Source: Calidifontibacillus erzurumensis
GTDB taxonomy: Bacteria > Bacillota > Bacilli > Bacillales > Bacillaceae_J
NCBI RefSeq assembly: GCF_013303125.1
Contig: NZ_JABTTE010000010.1
Coordinates: 49,749-113,748 of the forward strand
DNA: 64,000 bases
Direction: 5' to 3'
Part shown: positions 1 through 9,738 of the stretch, in pieces
Position numbering within the stretch: the first letter of the stretch is position 1
How the letters are laid out: each line of letters opens with the position of its first letter
The notes under the pieces: generated by a model
Told to the model about the DNA's origin: nothing
The model's database searches: none
Seen by the model: the letters and a program-made list of their open reading frames with translations, nothing else
Made by a program: the position numbers and the translations under genes

Positions 1-180
1 AAACGTGAACGTTACCATGTACTATTTTTATTGCATTGACCATATGGATTGTTCTTCTTTTACCATTATTTCATTGATTTACAGAGTTTGTTTTATTGTT
101 TCGTTTTTTCTTTAATACATTCTGATCGTCTTCATATTCTTTTAGAGTTGAATAGGGAGCATGGAAGCCCCCTCATTCAA

Positions 181-402
181 TTAAGCTTCAAGTTCAACAT
201 CAGTGACATTACGCTCCACGATTCGTGCTCCTTTTTTCGCGACGAGATCACCGCCAGATGTTGCAAAAATATTAGCAGCAATAATGGCATCCATTGCAGT
301 TGACACAGCCGCTGGATCTACCGGTTCAATTGGATCATCGATAGAAATCGTGGACGTTTTTCCTTCGAAATTAATGAACTGCATCTCAAGCTTCTTGCTC
401 AT
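181..402 (-). CDS. DUF2922 family small protein
   Basis: A 73-aa protein of unknown function that matches the Bacillus DUF2922 family by recall: an N-terminal EMQF strand, a central DDPIEPVDP segment, and a C-terminal GARIVERNVT stretch. The start is an ATG behind a clear AGGAGGAATT ribosome binding site. It lies just downstream of, and in the same direction as, a DUF1659 gene; these two families are typically paired in Bacillus, so they probably form a two-gene operon. No signal peptide or membrane segment is visible. The family assignment is fairly safe; the function is not known. Confidence 0.85.
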   Translation of the reverse strand: MSKKLEMQFINFEGKTSTISIDDPIEPVDPAAVSTAMDAIIAANIFATSGGDLVAKKGARIVERNVTDVELEA

Positions 403-454
403 TTTAATTCCTCCTTTCTAGCAAACTAGAATGTCTTCCGATTTTTCAAAAGAT

Positions 455-676
455 TTAGCCTGCAACGATGTCATAGTTGTTTGTCCGTTGCACACGCATC
501 AGCTCATGTTGTTGAAGGTTCGCAATAGCTAAGGCAACGTTTTGAATGTTTTCAGGTGTTGCCGTTGTTTTCAAGTTGTTAAAAGTTTTCGTTTTGTAGA
601 TCGGATTGCCATCCAAATCCATCCCTTGAAGAAATTCCAAACGAAGTTGGCTATCGACTAGAAATTCAGAAGCCAT
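455..676 (-). CDS. DUF1659 family small protein
   Basis: A 73-aa protein beginning MASEFLVDSQLRL, with the YKTKTFNNLK and ATPENIQNVALAI segments expected for DUF1659. A GTG three codons upstream could extend it, but the GGGAGGTG ribosome binding site sits 6 nt before the ATG at 676, so that start is preferred. It is the first gene of the presumed operon with the DUF2922 gene. Its upstream region resembles the one in front of the wHTH gene at 928-2172. The function is unknown. Confidence 0.85.
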   Translation of the reverse strand: MASEFLVDSQLRLEFLQGMDLDGNPIYKTKTFNNLKTTATPENIQNVALAIANLQQHELMRVQRTNNYDIVAG

Positions 677-755
677 GCTCTTCACCTCCCTTCACCCTAT
701 AAATAGGCTGTTTTGCGAAAAAGAGGGCAAAGATTTGAAAAAATTTTTTGGAAGA
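677..755 (-). promoter_or_regulatory. Conserved upstream element, copy A
   Basis: The sequence ahead of the DUF1659 gene shares a recognisable series of blocks with the region ahead of the wHTH gene (2173-2255). Both have, on the plus strand, TTCACC, then an AAATAG block, a run of A followed by GGGCA, and GAAAA followed by a run of T. Spacing is nearly the same, which suggests a shared promoter or regulator site. The regulator is unknown. Confidence 0.45.
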
Positions 756-927
756 GGGAGAGCTCTTCTGAACATTTTAAGTGTCCATAGGAGGTGAACT
801 TGAAAAAAGGAGCTCCAGAAAAAATAATATGATTAAGGCTCGAAGTGAAAGAGGGGAGTGTTCAGTGGTTCATCATGCGGCCGCACTAAACAGTCCCTAT
901 AACCTAGAATTAAAATATCCAACGAAT

Positions 928-2172
928 TCAGCTTTCTAAAACTTCCTTGAAGATTGCCAAAAAGTATTTACCACGTTTGGCAGCTTGATGATCTCTTTCC
1001 AGTGCATTTTGCCTGCGGTTTTCGAATGTCATCGACGATTCTTTATTCCATGTTTGTTGTTCAGGATATGATGAATTTCCATCTGGATTACAACTTGGTT
1101 CTTCATAGAAAGACAAGCTTGTCCTCAAGTTTGATAAAGATTGATCTTGAAAATGTGTATCTGGGGTTTCAACTGGAAAGCCCATTTCATATAACTCTTC
1201 AAAATAAAGTTCTTTGAATTTCTTTGTGACGATGCCGTAAAAATATGCAATTGGCTTTTGGACCTCTTTTGTTTTAATTTTTCGGATGAGCTGCTTAAAA
1301 GCGTCGATGGCAGCGTTCAACACTTGTTCATGTTTCGTTTCCACATTGTTTTTGTAGGCAGCGATTAAAACCATTCTCCAATATTCTTCAATGATTTTGG
1401 CATTGTTAAAGAAAATTTTTACCCATTTTGCGAAAGACGCAGGAACATGATCGCTTGTATATGTATAGTCTAACTGTTCAGTTTGATGGCTCATTTTTTG
1501 GTTCAATTTGGGATTTTTGCGCTTTATTTCCCCGTTTGGATCTAATAACTTCCAGTAGGAAGGCCGATCATCTACTACATTTTCTTGCATTTGTGAACTA
1601 TGAGTTTGATAACTTTGGTTTACATTTTCTTTCGATTTGCAGTCGGTAGTCATTGCTTGCTGAGTGTCTTTGATTTCACCGTTACTTTTTACATTTTCTT
1701 TGTTAATCGAACGTTTCTTACGTTTATTAAAAATATTTTTAATAGTTTTTAATAAATATTTAGTTTTATTTGGCTGGTTCATTTTTTCTTCATCCGGTAG
1801 TTCATTGTTTGGAAAACGATTGAATACATACAAGTTGCTAGATTGGGATCCGTCTTTTCTTGAAGTCTCATAGACCGTTAAAATGCCGAGTTTTTTTGCT
1901 TTACCAATCATTCGTTTAAATGTTGAGCGAGAGATGCCGTTGCCACGATATTCTTCATGAATAGCCTTCAAAACTGTTCCGATCTTCGCATTTGCCACCC
2001 CAGGAACTTTAGCAGCAAAACGAGCGAGCCACATGAAGCCGATGAGTTCTCCTTTTGTAAATTCCCTTTTATATTTGTCGCACCATTTTTCCGTATGAGA
2101 GTTAAATTCTTCTAAATTGGAGAATTGAGAGTACATTTGGAATTGTTCGATTTCGCTAGATTTGATTTTCAT
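928..2172 (-). CDS. Bacillus winged-HTH/replication-like protein
   Basis: A 414-aa soluble protein of a type common in Bacillus genomes and plasmids and usually annotated only as a helix-turn-helix or cytosolic protein. The N-terminal 130 residues hold the conserved part, with MYSQFSNLEEFNSH, then GISRSTFKRMIGKAKKLGIL (a winged-helix recognition region), then SSNLYVFNRF. The middle is low-complexity and basic (NKRKKRSINKENVKSNG), and the C-terminal part is helical. ATG at 2172 is chosen because an AAGGGTGG ribosome binding site sits about 8 nt upstream; a longer form starting at 2217 has no such site. The overall layout recalls DnaD-like or plasmid replication initiators, but I cannot show that. 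It stands alone, with no obvious partner gene. Confidence 0.65.
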   Translation of the reverse strand: MKIKSSEIEQFQMYSQFSNLEEFNSHTEKWCDKYKREFTKGELIGFMWLARFAAKVPGVANAKIGTVLKAIHEEYRGNGISRSTFKRMIGKAKKLGILTVYETSRKDGSQSSNLYVFNRFPNNELPDEEKMNQPNKTKYLLKTIKNIFNKRKKRSINKENVKSNGEIKDTQQAMTTDCKSKENVNQSYQTHSSQMQENVVDDRPSYWKLLDPNGEIKRKNPKLNQKMSHQTEQLDYTYTSDHVPASFAKWVKIFFNNAKIIEEYWRMVLIAAYKNNVETKHEQVLNAAIDAFKQLIRKIKTKEVQKPIAYFYGIVTKKFKELYFEELYEMGFPVETPDTHFQDQSLSNLRTSLSFYEEPSCNPDGNSSYPEQQTWNKESSMTFENRRQNALERDHQAAKRGKYFLAIFKEVLES

Positions 2173-2703
2173 AAATTTGCACCACCCTTTCACCATAGAA
2201 ATAGTGAGTTTAAGCAAAAAAGGGGCATGGGTGCGAAAATTTTTTTGTTTTTTTAAATTTGGACTAGGGTCAACCTAAAAAATTGGAAACTTTACATACT
2301 GCATTTCATGATGGTTTTTTGATAGGCAAGTTACATGGAATAATGGAAGGAATACTTTTTTGAAAAGACTTCAAAAATGTCGTTGATGCATTGCTTGATG
2401 AAAGTTGATGGTGCTTTTTCTTTTTTGACATGGGGAGATGAAAATTTTTTGCGAATTGGCATAGGTATGTATGAGAAAGTGCTAGGTAAATTTAAATGTG
2501 CTGGAGAATGGACTATTGTACAGAATATTACGAAAAATAGTCCAGAAGACAATGTTTGAGACAAATTGAATACGTTGTACCTGTATTGTGACTTTATTCT
2601 TAATATTATTGACAAAAATAGAAACTTTTTCCACGCGAAAAGGAATTTTAAGGAATTTGTCGAAATAATTAAAGCTGGAATATGGAAAAAGGAGGAAGAT
2701 ATT
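2173..2703. other. Intergenic; upstream element copy B, otherwise nothing recognised
   Basis: Positions 2180-2255 hold the second copy of the element seen upstream of the DUF1659 gene. The rest is AT-rich with short open frames on both strands but no ribosome binding site, family match or clear terminator. The final 20 bases contain the AAAAGGAGGAAG ribosome binding site of the next gene. Confidence 0.4.
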
Positions 2704-3276
2704 GTGAGCAAGAAAAAGATACATATTCTAATTCTTGCAGTCATCATGTGGCTTTCAATGGGTCATATTGGTGAAGCTGCAACAATAAAAATTTTCATCG
2801 ATGGGAAGCAACAATATTTTGATCAACAGCCTATGATAGAAAATGACCGGGTACTCGTTCCTTTACGCGGAATTTTCGAATCGCTCAATGCAACTGTTAA
2901 TTATGACGATGCAACTAAAGAAATTTATGCGACAAAAGCAGGAAATTCAGTTTGGTTAAAAACAGGCTCTAAACAAGCAAAAGTAAATGGTCAACCGGTC
3001 AATTTGGACAGTCCAGCGAAAATTAAAAATGGACGTACGTTCGTTCCATTACGATTTATTGGTGAATCTTTAGGTTGCAAGGTAGAATGGGACGGAATGA
3101 ATAGGGAAGTCCGAATTAAATCAAATAATGAGCCAATCAAAAAAGAAGAGCCGGATCATAGAATCATTGAAATCGGTGATCCTGTAGAGTTAGAAATCCC
3201 TGATGCAAGCATTGTCATTGAAAGTGATGAGGGAAAAGTCGAAAAAGGTCCTGACGGAACGATCATAGTTAAGTAA
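2704..3276 (+). CDS. Secreted copper-amine-oxidase N-domain protein
   Basis: A 190-aa exported protein. A GTG start is used because AAAGGAGGAAGAT precedes it directly; the longer open frame upstream has no ribosome binding site. Residues 1-24 form a signal peptide (KKK, hydrophobic core, GEAA). Residues 25-140 carry the copper amine oxidase N-terminal-like fold (PF07833 type): FIDGKQQYFDQQPMI, VLVPLRGIFESLNATV and the repeat FVPLRFIGESLGCKVEWD. The last 45 residues are acidic. In Gram-positive bacteria this domain usually acts as a wall- or surface-associated module in larger proteins; here it stands alone with an acidic tail. No enzyme domain is present. Confidence 0.85.
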   Translation: MSKKKIHILILAVIMWLSMGHIGEAATIKIFIDGKQQYFDQQPMIENDRVLVPLRGIFESLNATVNYDDATKEIYATKAGNSVWLKTGSKQAKVNGQPVNLDSPAKIKNGRTFVPLRFIGESLGCKVEWDGMNREVRIKSNNEPIKKEEPDHRIIEIGDPVELEIPDASIVIESDEGKVEKGPDGTIIVK

Positions 3277-3319
3277 TTTCTGAATTTTGCTAGGGATGGT
3301 CTTGACCCCAACATACAAG

Positions 3320-3368
3320 CTCCCCTGAAGATAGACAGTATTGTTTCATCTTTAAGGGGAGTTTTTTA
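3320..3368 (+). terminator. Rho-independent terminator
   Basis: CTCCCCTGAAGAT pairs with ATCTTTAAGGGGAG, followed by TTTTTT. It lies about 45 nt after the copper-amine-oxidase-N gene and just outside the IS21 remnant. Confidence 0.85.
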
Positions 3369-3566
3369 TAGTAAGAGATATAATCTAATTTAAGCTTAAA
3401 CTTTATAACAGGAAAAGTTGTAACCGTCAAGTAGAATTCAACAGTTTTTGATAAATAAATATCAACAGTTTTCATCAATTAAGATTCAACACTTTGATTT
3501 TCCCCCACCTATTTCTCCCGAATAGGTAGGGGATTGTTTTTAACTTTAAATTCAACTCATCACATT

Positions 3567-4340
3567 TTAGTTATCTTTCTTTTTATTACTGAATAACGCT
3601 TTTCTGTACTTCATCCTGATGCTATCTTGCTCTTCACTAAAGGTCAAAATTTCACTACGGTGAAGAAGCCGGTCTAATATCGCTGTCGTTAGCGTAGGAT
3701 CACCAAGAAACTTTCCCCATTCCCCTGGTCCTTTATTGGATGTTAGAATAAAGGCTGCCTTGTCGTACATTTCATAAATGAACTGAAAGAACAGGTGGGC
3801 ATCCTGCGGTTCATATGCCATATACATGACATCATCAATGATAATGAGATCAGACTTAGTAATGCGATGATATCTTGTTTTCGATTTACTGATATATTCC
3901 CTTGATTTTAAGACATAGATTAAGCGATCCATGGAGATAAATGACACCTGGTATCCATGTTCAATTGCGTGAATACCTAGGGCCGTCGATAAATGGGTTT
4001 TCCCTACACCCGTTGGTCCCATCATGATTAGGGTAAAACATTCATCAATCCATCCCAGTTGTTTTAATATATTTAATTGTTTTTCTCCAATCGCAGTCTG
4101 CTCTTCCAAACGAAAGTTCTCGAATGTTAGAACTTCCGGGAATTCCGCCCACTTCATTAGTTTCTCGCTGTGCTTTTTCTCCCGACAACTTAATTCATAT
4201 CTGAGGATTTCATGGATAAATTCATAATAGGTCCATCCCTTTGCTTCAGCCTCCCTCAGAAGATTAGGTAGCTCTTTGGCCGTCTCAGCCAGCCGCAAGG
4301 TGCGGCATTTCTCCTGAAGTTTTTCGTATGGTTGCCTCAT
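3567..4340 (-). CDS. istB: IS21 helper ATPase IstB
   Basis: A 257-aa AAA+ ATPase of the IstB/DnaC type that assists the IS21 transposase in target capture. Walker A is GPTGVGKTHLS (about residue 109), Walker B is LIIIDDVMYM, and ILTSNKGPGEW is the typical IstB block. Full length for the family. Its ATG overlaps the TGA of the istA tail by four bases (ATGA), the usual IS21 translational coupling. It looks intact, but its partner gene is not. Confidence 0.93.
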   Translation of the reverse strand: MRQPYEKLQEKCRTLRLAETAKELPNLLREAEAKGWTYYEFIHEILRYELSCREKKHSEKLMKWAEFPEVLTFENFRLEEQTAIGEKQLNILKQLGWIDECFTLIMMGPTGVGKTHLSTALGIHAIEHGYQVSFISMDRLIYVLKSREYISKSKTRYHRITKSDLIIIDDVMYMAYEPQDAHLFFQFIYEMYDKAAFILTSNKGPGEWGKFLGDPTLTTAILDRLLHRSEILTFSEEQDSIRMKYRKALFSNKKKDN

Positions 4341-5663
4341 TGGTTCCCACCTCCCTGAAGGATACTGAAATAGATATCCTCTTTCCGTTCTGGAGCGATG
4401 AGATCCTTATATTTCTCATTCAAGACACCTGTGGTGTTTCTTTTCTTTTGTCCTTGAATTTCTAAAGATTGTGCGATATCTCGTAGGTCATTCGCACTTG
4501 TCAGCCGTAGACGTCTCATTTCATGTATGGCCTCTTCAACGAAAAAAGGATACTTCAAAATGACAGATTGTACTACTTTCAGTTGATCAATTAAATGCCG
4601 TGGATACTGTTCTGACAATAATTCAATCAGCCATTTTACTAATTCTTTATCCTCTAACATACTCTCAATCTGCTTCATTAATAGATCTCGTTTTGTCTGA
4701 CTGCGTTTTCGATGAGAAGGGTCCGAAATAACTTCTCCTTTCCCTTTTGAAATTTTATGTTTTGCTAAAACTTGTCCATTTTTCTGCAGGCGTATGTATA
4801 TATGCTCTTCATCACTTTCAACATACGCAATATTAGGGGCAATCTATTAAGTTATCAAATGTGCGATTCTTCGCAAAATTATTTTTTACATACTTCACCA
4901 CCTGTTCGATTTTCCCTTTGGACTCTGGATCTGATTTCCTACAGAGATGCACCTTGAATTTTCTTGCTTGCTGATACTTCGTAAATTCTGTTGTCATGGT
5001 AAGATCCCCTGCATTCTCACTAACTGCCAATAACCGTTCCTGGTCATAGACGATTTCAATAGTCATTCCTCCAAAAAAACGGAAAGCATTTTCATGCATT
5101 TGTATCAGGTCTTTTGCTCGAAATGGACGATCCAGCCACTCTATATATTTGTATCTGGAGTGGGCTAACACAAATCCAATGAAGTAAAGCCGCATGTGTG
5201 TGCCCTTCGTTGTGGGAACCCTTATCTGTCCAAAATCTACTTGAAGCTGCTGTCCCATCGGAAGTTCAGGCACTGTAGAATACTCCCTTTCAGATAGCAC
5301 TTTTGGAATATGGTAGGTCTCTCGTAGCTCATTCACATAATTTCTGACAGTTCCTTCTGTGACAGAACTGAAATTCTCTTTTTCTTGAAGCCAATCAAAG
5401 ACTTGGGCTCCTGACAGATCAGGGTGTTCCTTGAGCCATTCTAGGATCTTTTCCCGAAAGGGATCAAGTTTCTTACTTCTGCTTTGCAGGGATATCGCAA
5501 ATAAGTGAAATTCATCTGGGGTCATTTTCCCGTAGTCTATCACCCTATTTCTTGAAATTTTTAATTTTCTAGCAATCGCACTGTTAGAAAACCCCTCTCT
5601 GCGAAGCCTATGAATCTCATTGTAGATTGTCAACTTTTCCACTTCCTGTTCCTCACTTTCCAT
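4337..5663 (-). pseudogene. istA: IS21 transposase IstA, broken by internal deletion
   Basis: The N-terminal 270 residues are present: HTH (GFSNSAIARKLKISRNRVI), the DDE core start (QLQVDFGQIRVP) and DQERLLAV, up to KNRTFDNLID, where the frame stops at 4833. The C-terminal tail then continues in another frame (from about 4825, NIAYVES, through MKQIESMLEDKE to the stop overlapping istB). What is missing is the conserved segment normally between these parts, roughly the end of the DDE domain and the start of the Mu-type C-terminal domain. A single out-of-frame deletion near 4830-4845 explains both pieces. The product should be inactive. Confidence 0.85.
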
Positions 5664-5759
5664 AGACTACTTCAAGTATATAGAAAGTGCGTTCTTAAAG
5701 GTAAACTGTTGATTCTTATTTGTTGAAATTTGTTTAACCTTATTTGTGGAAAACTGTTA

Positions 5760-6387
5760 AATCTATTTTATCGTTTACAAAAGTATTACTATATAATTAA
5801 GGTTTATTAAAAATATCAGACACCTAAAAGGAAGTTAATATTTAATAGATGTAAACTTTTTGTTTGTAAAATAAAGTTTTTATGTATCCTTTGATTACTT
5901 TGTTTGGCATCGATATGAATAGTTCAAAAGAACACAAAAAACATTCATGGCCTATCGACCACACCCCAGAATGAAAATTATTCTCTGGTTTTTCGAAGAT
6001 AAGGATAAAAGATTAAAACAATCAGAGTTGGAAATTGATGATGTCCAAGTTAATTAGAGTGCACAGCTAAAGAGGTTAGCTTCGGAAAGACTAGATTAAC
6101 CAAAAATTGTTTTCAAAAATAAATAATGTTATGGAAGTTTCACCTAAGGAGTTAGTTTTCTTTTTTGATGTACAACTTAATTTAGATTAGAGGATATTCA
6201 AAATGGTATCTTTAACCTAACAATTAATGAAAATACAATCTTTGCGGAACATTCTGGATGGGAATACCTTTTTTAATATTTATTATGAATTGATAAAGAA
6301 AAAGCTATTTATTTGCCGAGATATATATCAAAGTTTTATAGTGAGATAATACGTTTCCAAATATATTTTTTGTGCTGCATTTTTTAG
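5760..6387. other. Gap with decayed coding fragments
   Basis: No intact gene. On the plus strand, a frame around 5928-6056 reads HPRMKIILWFFEDKDKRLKQ and ends at a stop, and around 6187-6275 a frame reads NLTINENTIFAEHSG. Neither has a start or ribosome binding site. They look like scraps of one or two lost genes that I do not recognise. Confidence 0.35.
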
Positions 6388-6687
6388 TTATTGGTGTGTT
6401 AAGCGTTCAATTTCTCTTTCTACTTTAAAAATGCGTTTATTTAATGCTTGTATGTCATATTCATGATCATCTATTTTAGAAACCTTTTCTTTAAGTGTTT
6501 TAAGAATTATTTCATCAGAAGCTAAACTTTCCATATGGGCTTTGTCTAAAGATTTTTCAAGCCGTTTAATGTCAGACTTAGTTGCCATATTCTCTTTAAT
6601 ATCTTTAATTTCATTTTGTATTGATTCAATATTATTTTGCATTTTTGTTATTTGTTCTAAAATTTGTTGAAGAATTTTTTCACTCAT
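6388..6687 (-). CDS. Small coiled-coil protein
   Basis: A 99-aa protein almost entirely made of heptad-like helix: IEQITKMQNNIESIQNEI, IKRLEKSLDKAHMES, VSKIDDHEYDIQALNKRI, VEREIERLTHQ. No membrane segment, cysteine or nucleotide motif. AAAGGAT precedes the ATG. Similar short coiled-coil proteins occur widely in Bacillus genomes with no assigned role. It is transcribed away from the hsd scar, so a link to it is not evident. Confidence 0.6.
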   Translation of the reverse strand: MSEKILQQILEQITKMQNNIESIQNEIKDIKENMATKSDIKRLEKSLDKAHMESLASDEIILKTLKEKVSKIDDHEYDIQALNKRIFKVEREIERLTHQ

Positions 6688-6951
6688 GCTTTTTTATCCT
6701 TTCTTTTTTGGTGTGTATTCTTTATTTGCTTTTCTTTGTTGTTGTCCTCAAAATATAATTCATTGCTATCATTATAAATTCCTTTACCTCTTCTGACAAT
6801 GGCTCTGTGCTTAAGGTTGGTTATTGTTAAAAAAATGACTGCTATTCTGGTAATTCACTTCCTTTTATTTTAATATATAATCAGATTCTTTATAATAGAA
6901 TTGGTATAAAAGAACTATAAACTAACATATTAGAGTTAAGGAGATAGAGAG

Positions 6952-7272
6952 ATGGCTTCAATTGGTTTTGAGGAAAAGTTATGGCAGGCAGCAGACAAGT
7001 TACGTAACAATATGGACGCTGCAGAATATAAACATGTTGTTTTAGGACTTATCTTTTTAAAATATGTTTCGGATACGTTTCAAGAAAAATGGAATGAGTT
7101 AATGGAAATTGATCCTGATTTTGCAGAAGATCGAGATGCTTATACAGCAGACGGTGTATTCTGGGTTCCAGAAGATGCTCGTTGGGGTTATATTGCTGAA
7201 CGGGCGAAGCTTCCTGAAATTGGTCAAATTATTGACCAAGCATTAAATGTTGGAAGAGGCCATCTTAAGTGA
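6952..7272 (+). pseudogene. hsdM: HsdM N-terminal fragment
   Basis: The first 100 residues match the N-terminal helical domain of type I DNA methyltransferase HsdM: GFEEKLWQAADKLRNNMDAAEYKHVVLGLIFLKYVSDTF (in two blocks) and DGVFWVPEDARWGYI. The frame then ends after ALNVGRGHLK. The whole catalytic methyltransferase domain (NPPF motif) is absent. TTAAGGAGATAGAGAG provides a strong ribosome binding site, so a short peptide may still be made. It is joined to the end of hsdR, so hsdM's remainder, hsdS and most of hsdR were lost in one deletion. Confidence 0.88.
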
Positions 7273-7867
7273 TGAAGTATTAGTGTTAACGGAAGCAACT
7301 ACATCAGAAAGTTTTGACCTTTTACATGAAGAAAACATAGCCAAGCTTCAAGCGATGCCTCAAAAAAATATCGCAGTCAATATTTTAATGCGGGTTATGA
7401 AAGAAAAGTTAACCAATGTAATGAAAACAAATTTAGTAGTGAGTAGAAGTTTTTCGGAACGATTTGAAACGATCGTTGAACGCTACCATAATCGAAACGA
7501 TCATATGGATGTTTTGGAAGTATTTGAGGAATTAATCAAATTCAAAAATGACTTGGAAGAAGCAATTGAACAAGGAAAACACCTCGGATTAACGTATGAA
7601 GAAAAAGCATTTTTTGATGTACTCGGTGCTGATCCAGATATTAGAAAACTCATGGAAGATAAAAAGTTAGTTGCCATTGCAAAAGATCTAGTCGAAACCG
7701 TGAGAATGCACCGTACCCATGATTGGGACAAAAAAGAACAAGCCCAAGCAAGAATGCGATTATATATTAAAAAGGTTCTGAAGAAACATGGATATCCTCC
7801 AATCAAAGTGCCAAAAGCTGTTGAAGATGTATTAGAGCAAGCAAAACTTCAAGCTGCTGGAATGTAA
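7247..7867 (+). pseudogene. hsdR: HsdR C-terminal fragment
   Basis: About 200 residues match the C-terminal helical domain of type I restriction subunit HsdR (DUF3387 type): NIAVNILMRVMKEKL, RSFSERFETIVERYHNR, FKNDLEEAIEQGK, HDWDKKEQAQARMRLYI and KKHGYPP. The PD-ExK nuclease and helicase motor domains are missing. It overlaps the hsdM fragment by 26 bases in another frame and could be translated from an internal ATG at 7247. No restriction activity is expected. It could still act as a small helical protein, but I see no evidence for that. Confidence 0.88.
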
Positions 7868-8001
7868 GGTTTGGGTAGTGCTACGTTAATGTACTACCTT
7901 TTCTTTATGATTTATTGTTAGATTATTTTCTAGATTAATAGAATCAATTAAATAAATATAATATTACTATTGGCAAGGTAAAGTATGAGGGGGGAGAAAT
8001 A

Positions 8002-9738
8002 GTGAAATTTGTTAAATTACAGTTAAAAAATTTCAGGAACTTTGAGGATGTTTGTATTGAATTAGATAACAAAAATATAATATTTGGAATGAATGATGTT
8101 GGAAAAACCAATTTTATGTATGCATTAAGGTTTTTACTTGACAGAGAAATTAGGAAGCAAGGTTTTTCTCAAACAGATTTCCACAAAAATGATATCAGTA
8201 AAACAATAGAAATAATACTTACAGTAGATTTATCTGATTTCGATGAAAGTGAGGATACTAAGAAATTAGTCTCACAAATTAAGGGTGCTAGGACATCAGA
8301 AAGTGGAGATGTTTTCCATATTAAACTTGAAGGAAAATTTGATGATAAAGAGATGTATGGAAACCCAATATTAAAATGGGGAGATGATCTAACAAATCTT
8401 CATGAAGTTCCAATGAAGGGAGTTTCAAGTTCTTTAGATAATGTTTTTAAAGTTGTCTATATTAATCCTTTAATTAATTTAGAACAAATTTTTTCAAAGA
8501 ATAAATCGATTATCTTTAATGAAAGTGAAAGTGAGGAAAATGATTCCGAATTAATAAGAGAAATAAAGGGATTAACTAATCAAGTAAATGAAAAAATTGG
8601 ACAGCTTAGTGTAATCAATAATTTCGAAACAGCCATTACTAATGAATACAGAAATTTAAAAGATGAAAAAATTACAATTGAAATGAAATCGGAAATGGCT
8701 ATAAAGGGTTTTTTCTCAGATATTATTCCTTACATAAAAAAAGAAAATGATGACAATTATTACCCTACCAGTGGTGATGGTAGAAGAAAGCTTTTATCAT
8801 ACTCAATAATAAATCATGTAAATAAGTTACAACATAATGATAAAATTTTAATCTATTTAATCGAAGAACCTGAAAATAGTTTACACCGTTCTCTTCAAAT
8901 TGCATTTTCAAAACAACTATTTGAAAATGCAAGTATTTATAAATACTTTTTCATCACAACACATTCAGCAGAGATCCTATATTATATGGATGATACAAGA
9001 CTTATAAGGATATACTCAAGAGATAAAGTTGAGTGTTCATCTTATCTTTATTATATTGATTCTTCTTTTAAGAGTATAAAGAAAAAGTTAAATAGAGAAT
9101 TATCTAATGCATTATTTGCGGAAAAAGTCTTATTAGTTGAAGGGCCTTCAGAAAAGATTCTATTTGAAAAAATTTTATCAGAGATTTCCCCAAATTATGA
9201 ATTAAATGGGGGATATATTCTGGAAGTTGGTGGTACATCATTTAAACATTATATTGAAACCCTAAACAACCTCGAAATAAAGACTATAGTAAAGACTGAT
9301 AATGATTTAAGAGCGAGAAAAGGGAAGGTATCTATTTTTGAGGCTTTTGGATTGAATAGGTGCCTTAAAATCCTTGGTAAAGAAGAAGTTGAGGATATTG
9401 AAATTGTCCTACCTAATGGAATTAAAAAAAGGAAAAAAATTGAAATAATTAATGATAAAAAACGTGAATTATTTCGTAAATATAAGGATTTAATATTAGA
9501 ATTAAAGAGGCACCATATATATTTATCAGAAGTGGACTTAGAAAATGATTTGTATGATGCGGTGGGTAGTCAAATGGAAGAGATTTTAGAAACTAAAGAT
9601 CCGGTAACTTATTTACAAAATAAAAAATTATTTAATATGGTTGAACTTATTGAAGGTTTAACAAAAGAAGACTGTGAAGATATAATTAGTCATGAAAATT
9701 TTAGGTGCCTAAAGGAGCTGTATCAAGTTGTTAGATAA
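8002..9738 (+). CDS. gajA: Gabija protein GajA (ATPase plus OLD-family TOPRIM nuclease)
   Basis: A 578-aa protein, the same length as the well-studied Bacillus cereus VD045 GajA as I recall it, and similar along its whole length. The N-terminal ABC-type ATPase has Walker A GMNDVGKT (29-36), a signature region YYPTSGDGRRKLLSYS, Walker B LIYLIEEPENSLHRS and the H-loop TTHSAE. The C-terminal TOPRIM domain has LLVEGPSEK with E380, KTDND (431-435) and DLENDLYDAVG with D512, matching the catalytic acids of OLD nucleases. Known GajA forms a tetramer that nicks DNA when nucleotides are depleted by phage. The start is GTG behind GGGGGGAG. gajB follows with an 11-base overlap. Confidence 0.97.
   Translation: MKFVKLQLKNFRNFEDVCIELDNKNIIFGMNDVGKTNFMYALRFLLDREIRKQGFSQTDFHKNDISKTIEIILTVDLSDFDESEDTKKLVSQIKGARTSESGDVFHIKLEGKFDDKEMYGNPILKWGDDLTNLHEVPMKGVSSSLDNVFKVVYINPLINLEQIFSKNKSIIFNESESEENDSELIREIKGLTNQVNEKIGQLSVINNFETAITNEYRNLKDEKITIEMKSEMAIKGFFSDIIPYIKKENDDNYYPTSGDGRRKLLSYSIINHVNKLQHNDKILIYLIEEPENSLHRSLQIAFSKQLFENASIYKYFFITTHSAEILYYMDDTRLIRIYSRDKVECSSYLYYIDSSFKSIKKKLNRELSNALFAEKVLLVEGPSEKILFEKILSEISPNYELNGGYILEVGGTSFKHYIETLNNLEIKTIVKTDNDLRARKGKVSIFEAFGLNRCLKILGKEEVEDIEIVLPNGIKKRKKIEIINDKKRELFRKYKDLILELKRHHIYLSEVDLENDLYDAVGSQMEEILETKDPVTYLQNKKLFNMVELIEGLTKEDCEDIISHENFRCLKELYQVVR

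Larger units (their letters stand above)
3430..5755 (-). mobile_element. IS21-family element, internally deleted
   Basis: An istA-istB pair on the minus strand is bounded by similar AT-rich ends in inverted orientation. The left end (3460-3491, read outward) and right end (5707-5738) share TGTTGA-TCTTA-TTG-TGAAA, and further AACTGTTGA-like motifs repeat in both ends, as expected for IS21 multimeric transposase sites. The outermost bases and any target duplication cannot be fixed by eye. istA is broken, so the element is unlikely to move on its own. Confidence 0.75.

Noticed and set aside
2331..2747. 138-codon minus-strand open frame over the start of the copper-amine-oxidase-N gene
   Set aside because: No ribosome binding site or family likeness; it is antisense to a gene with a clear signal peptide.
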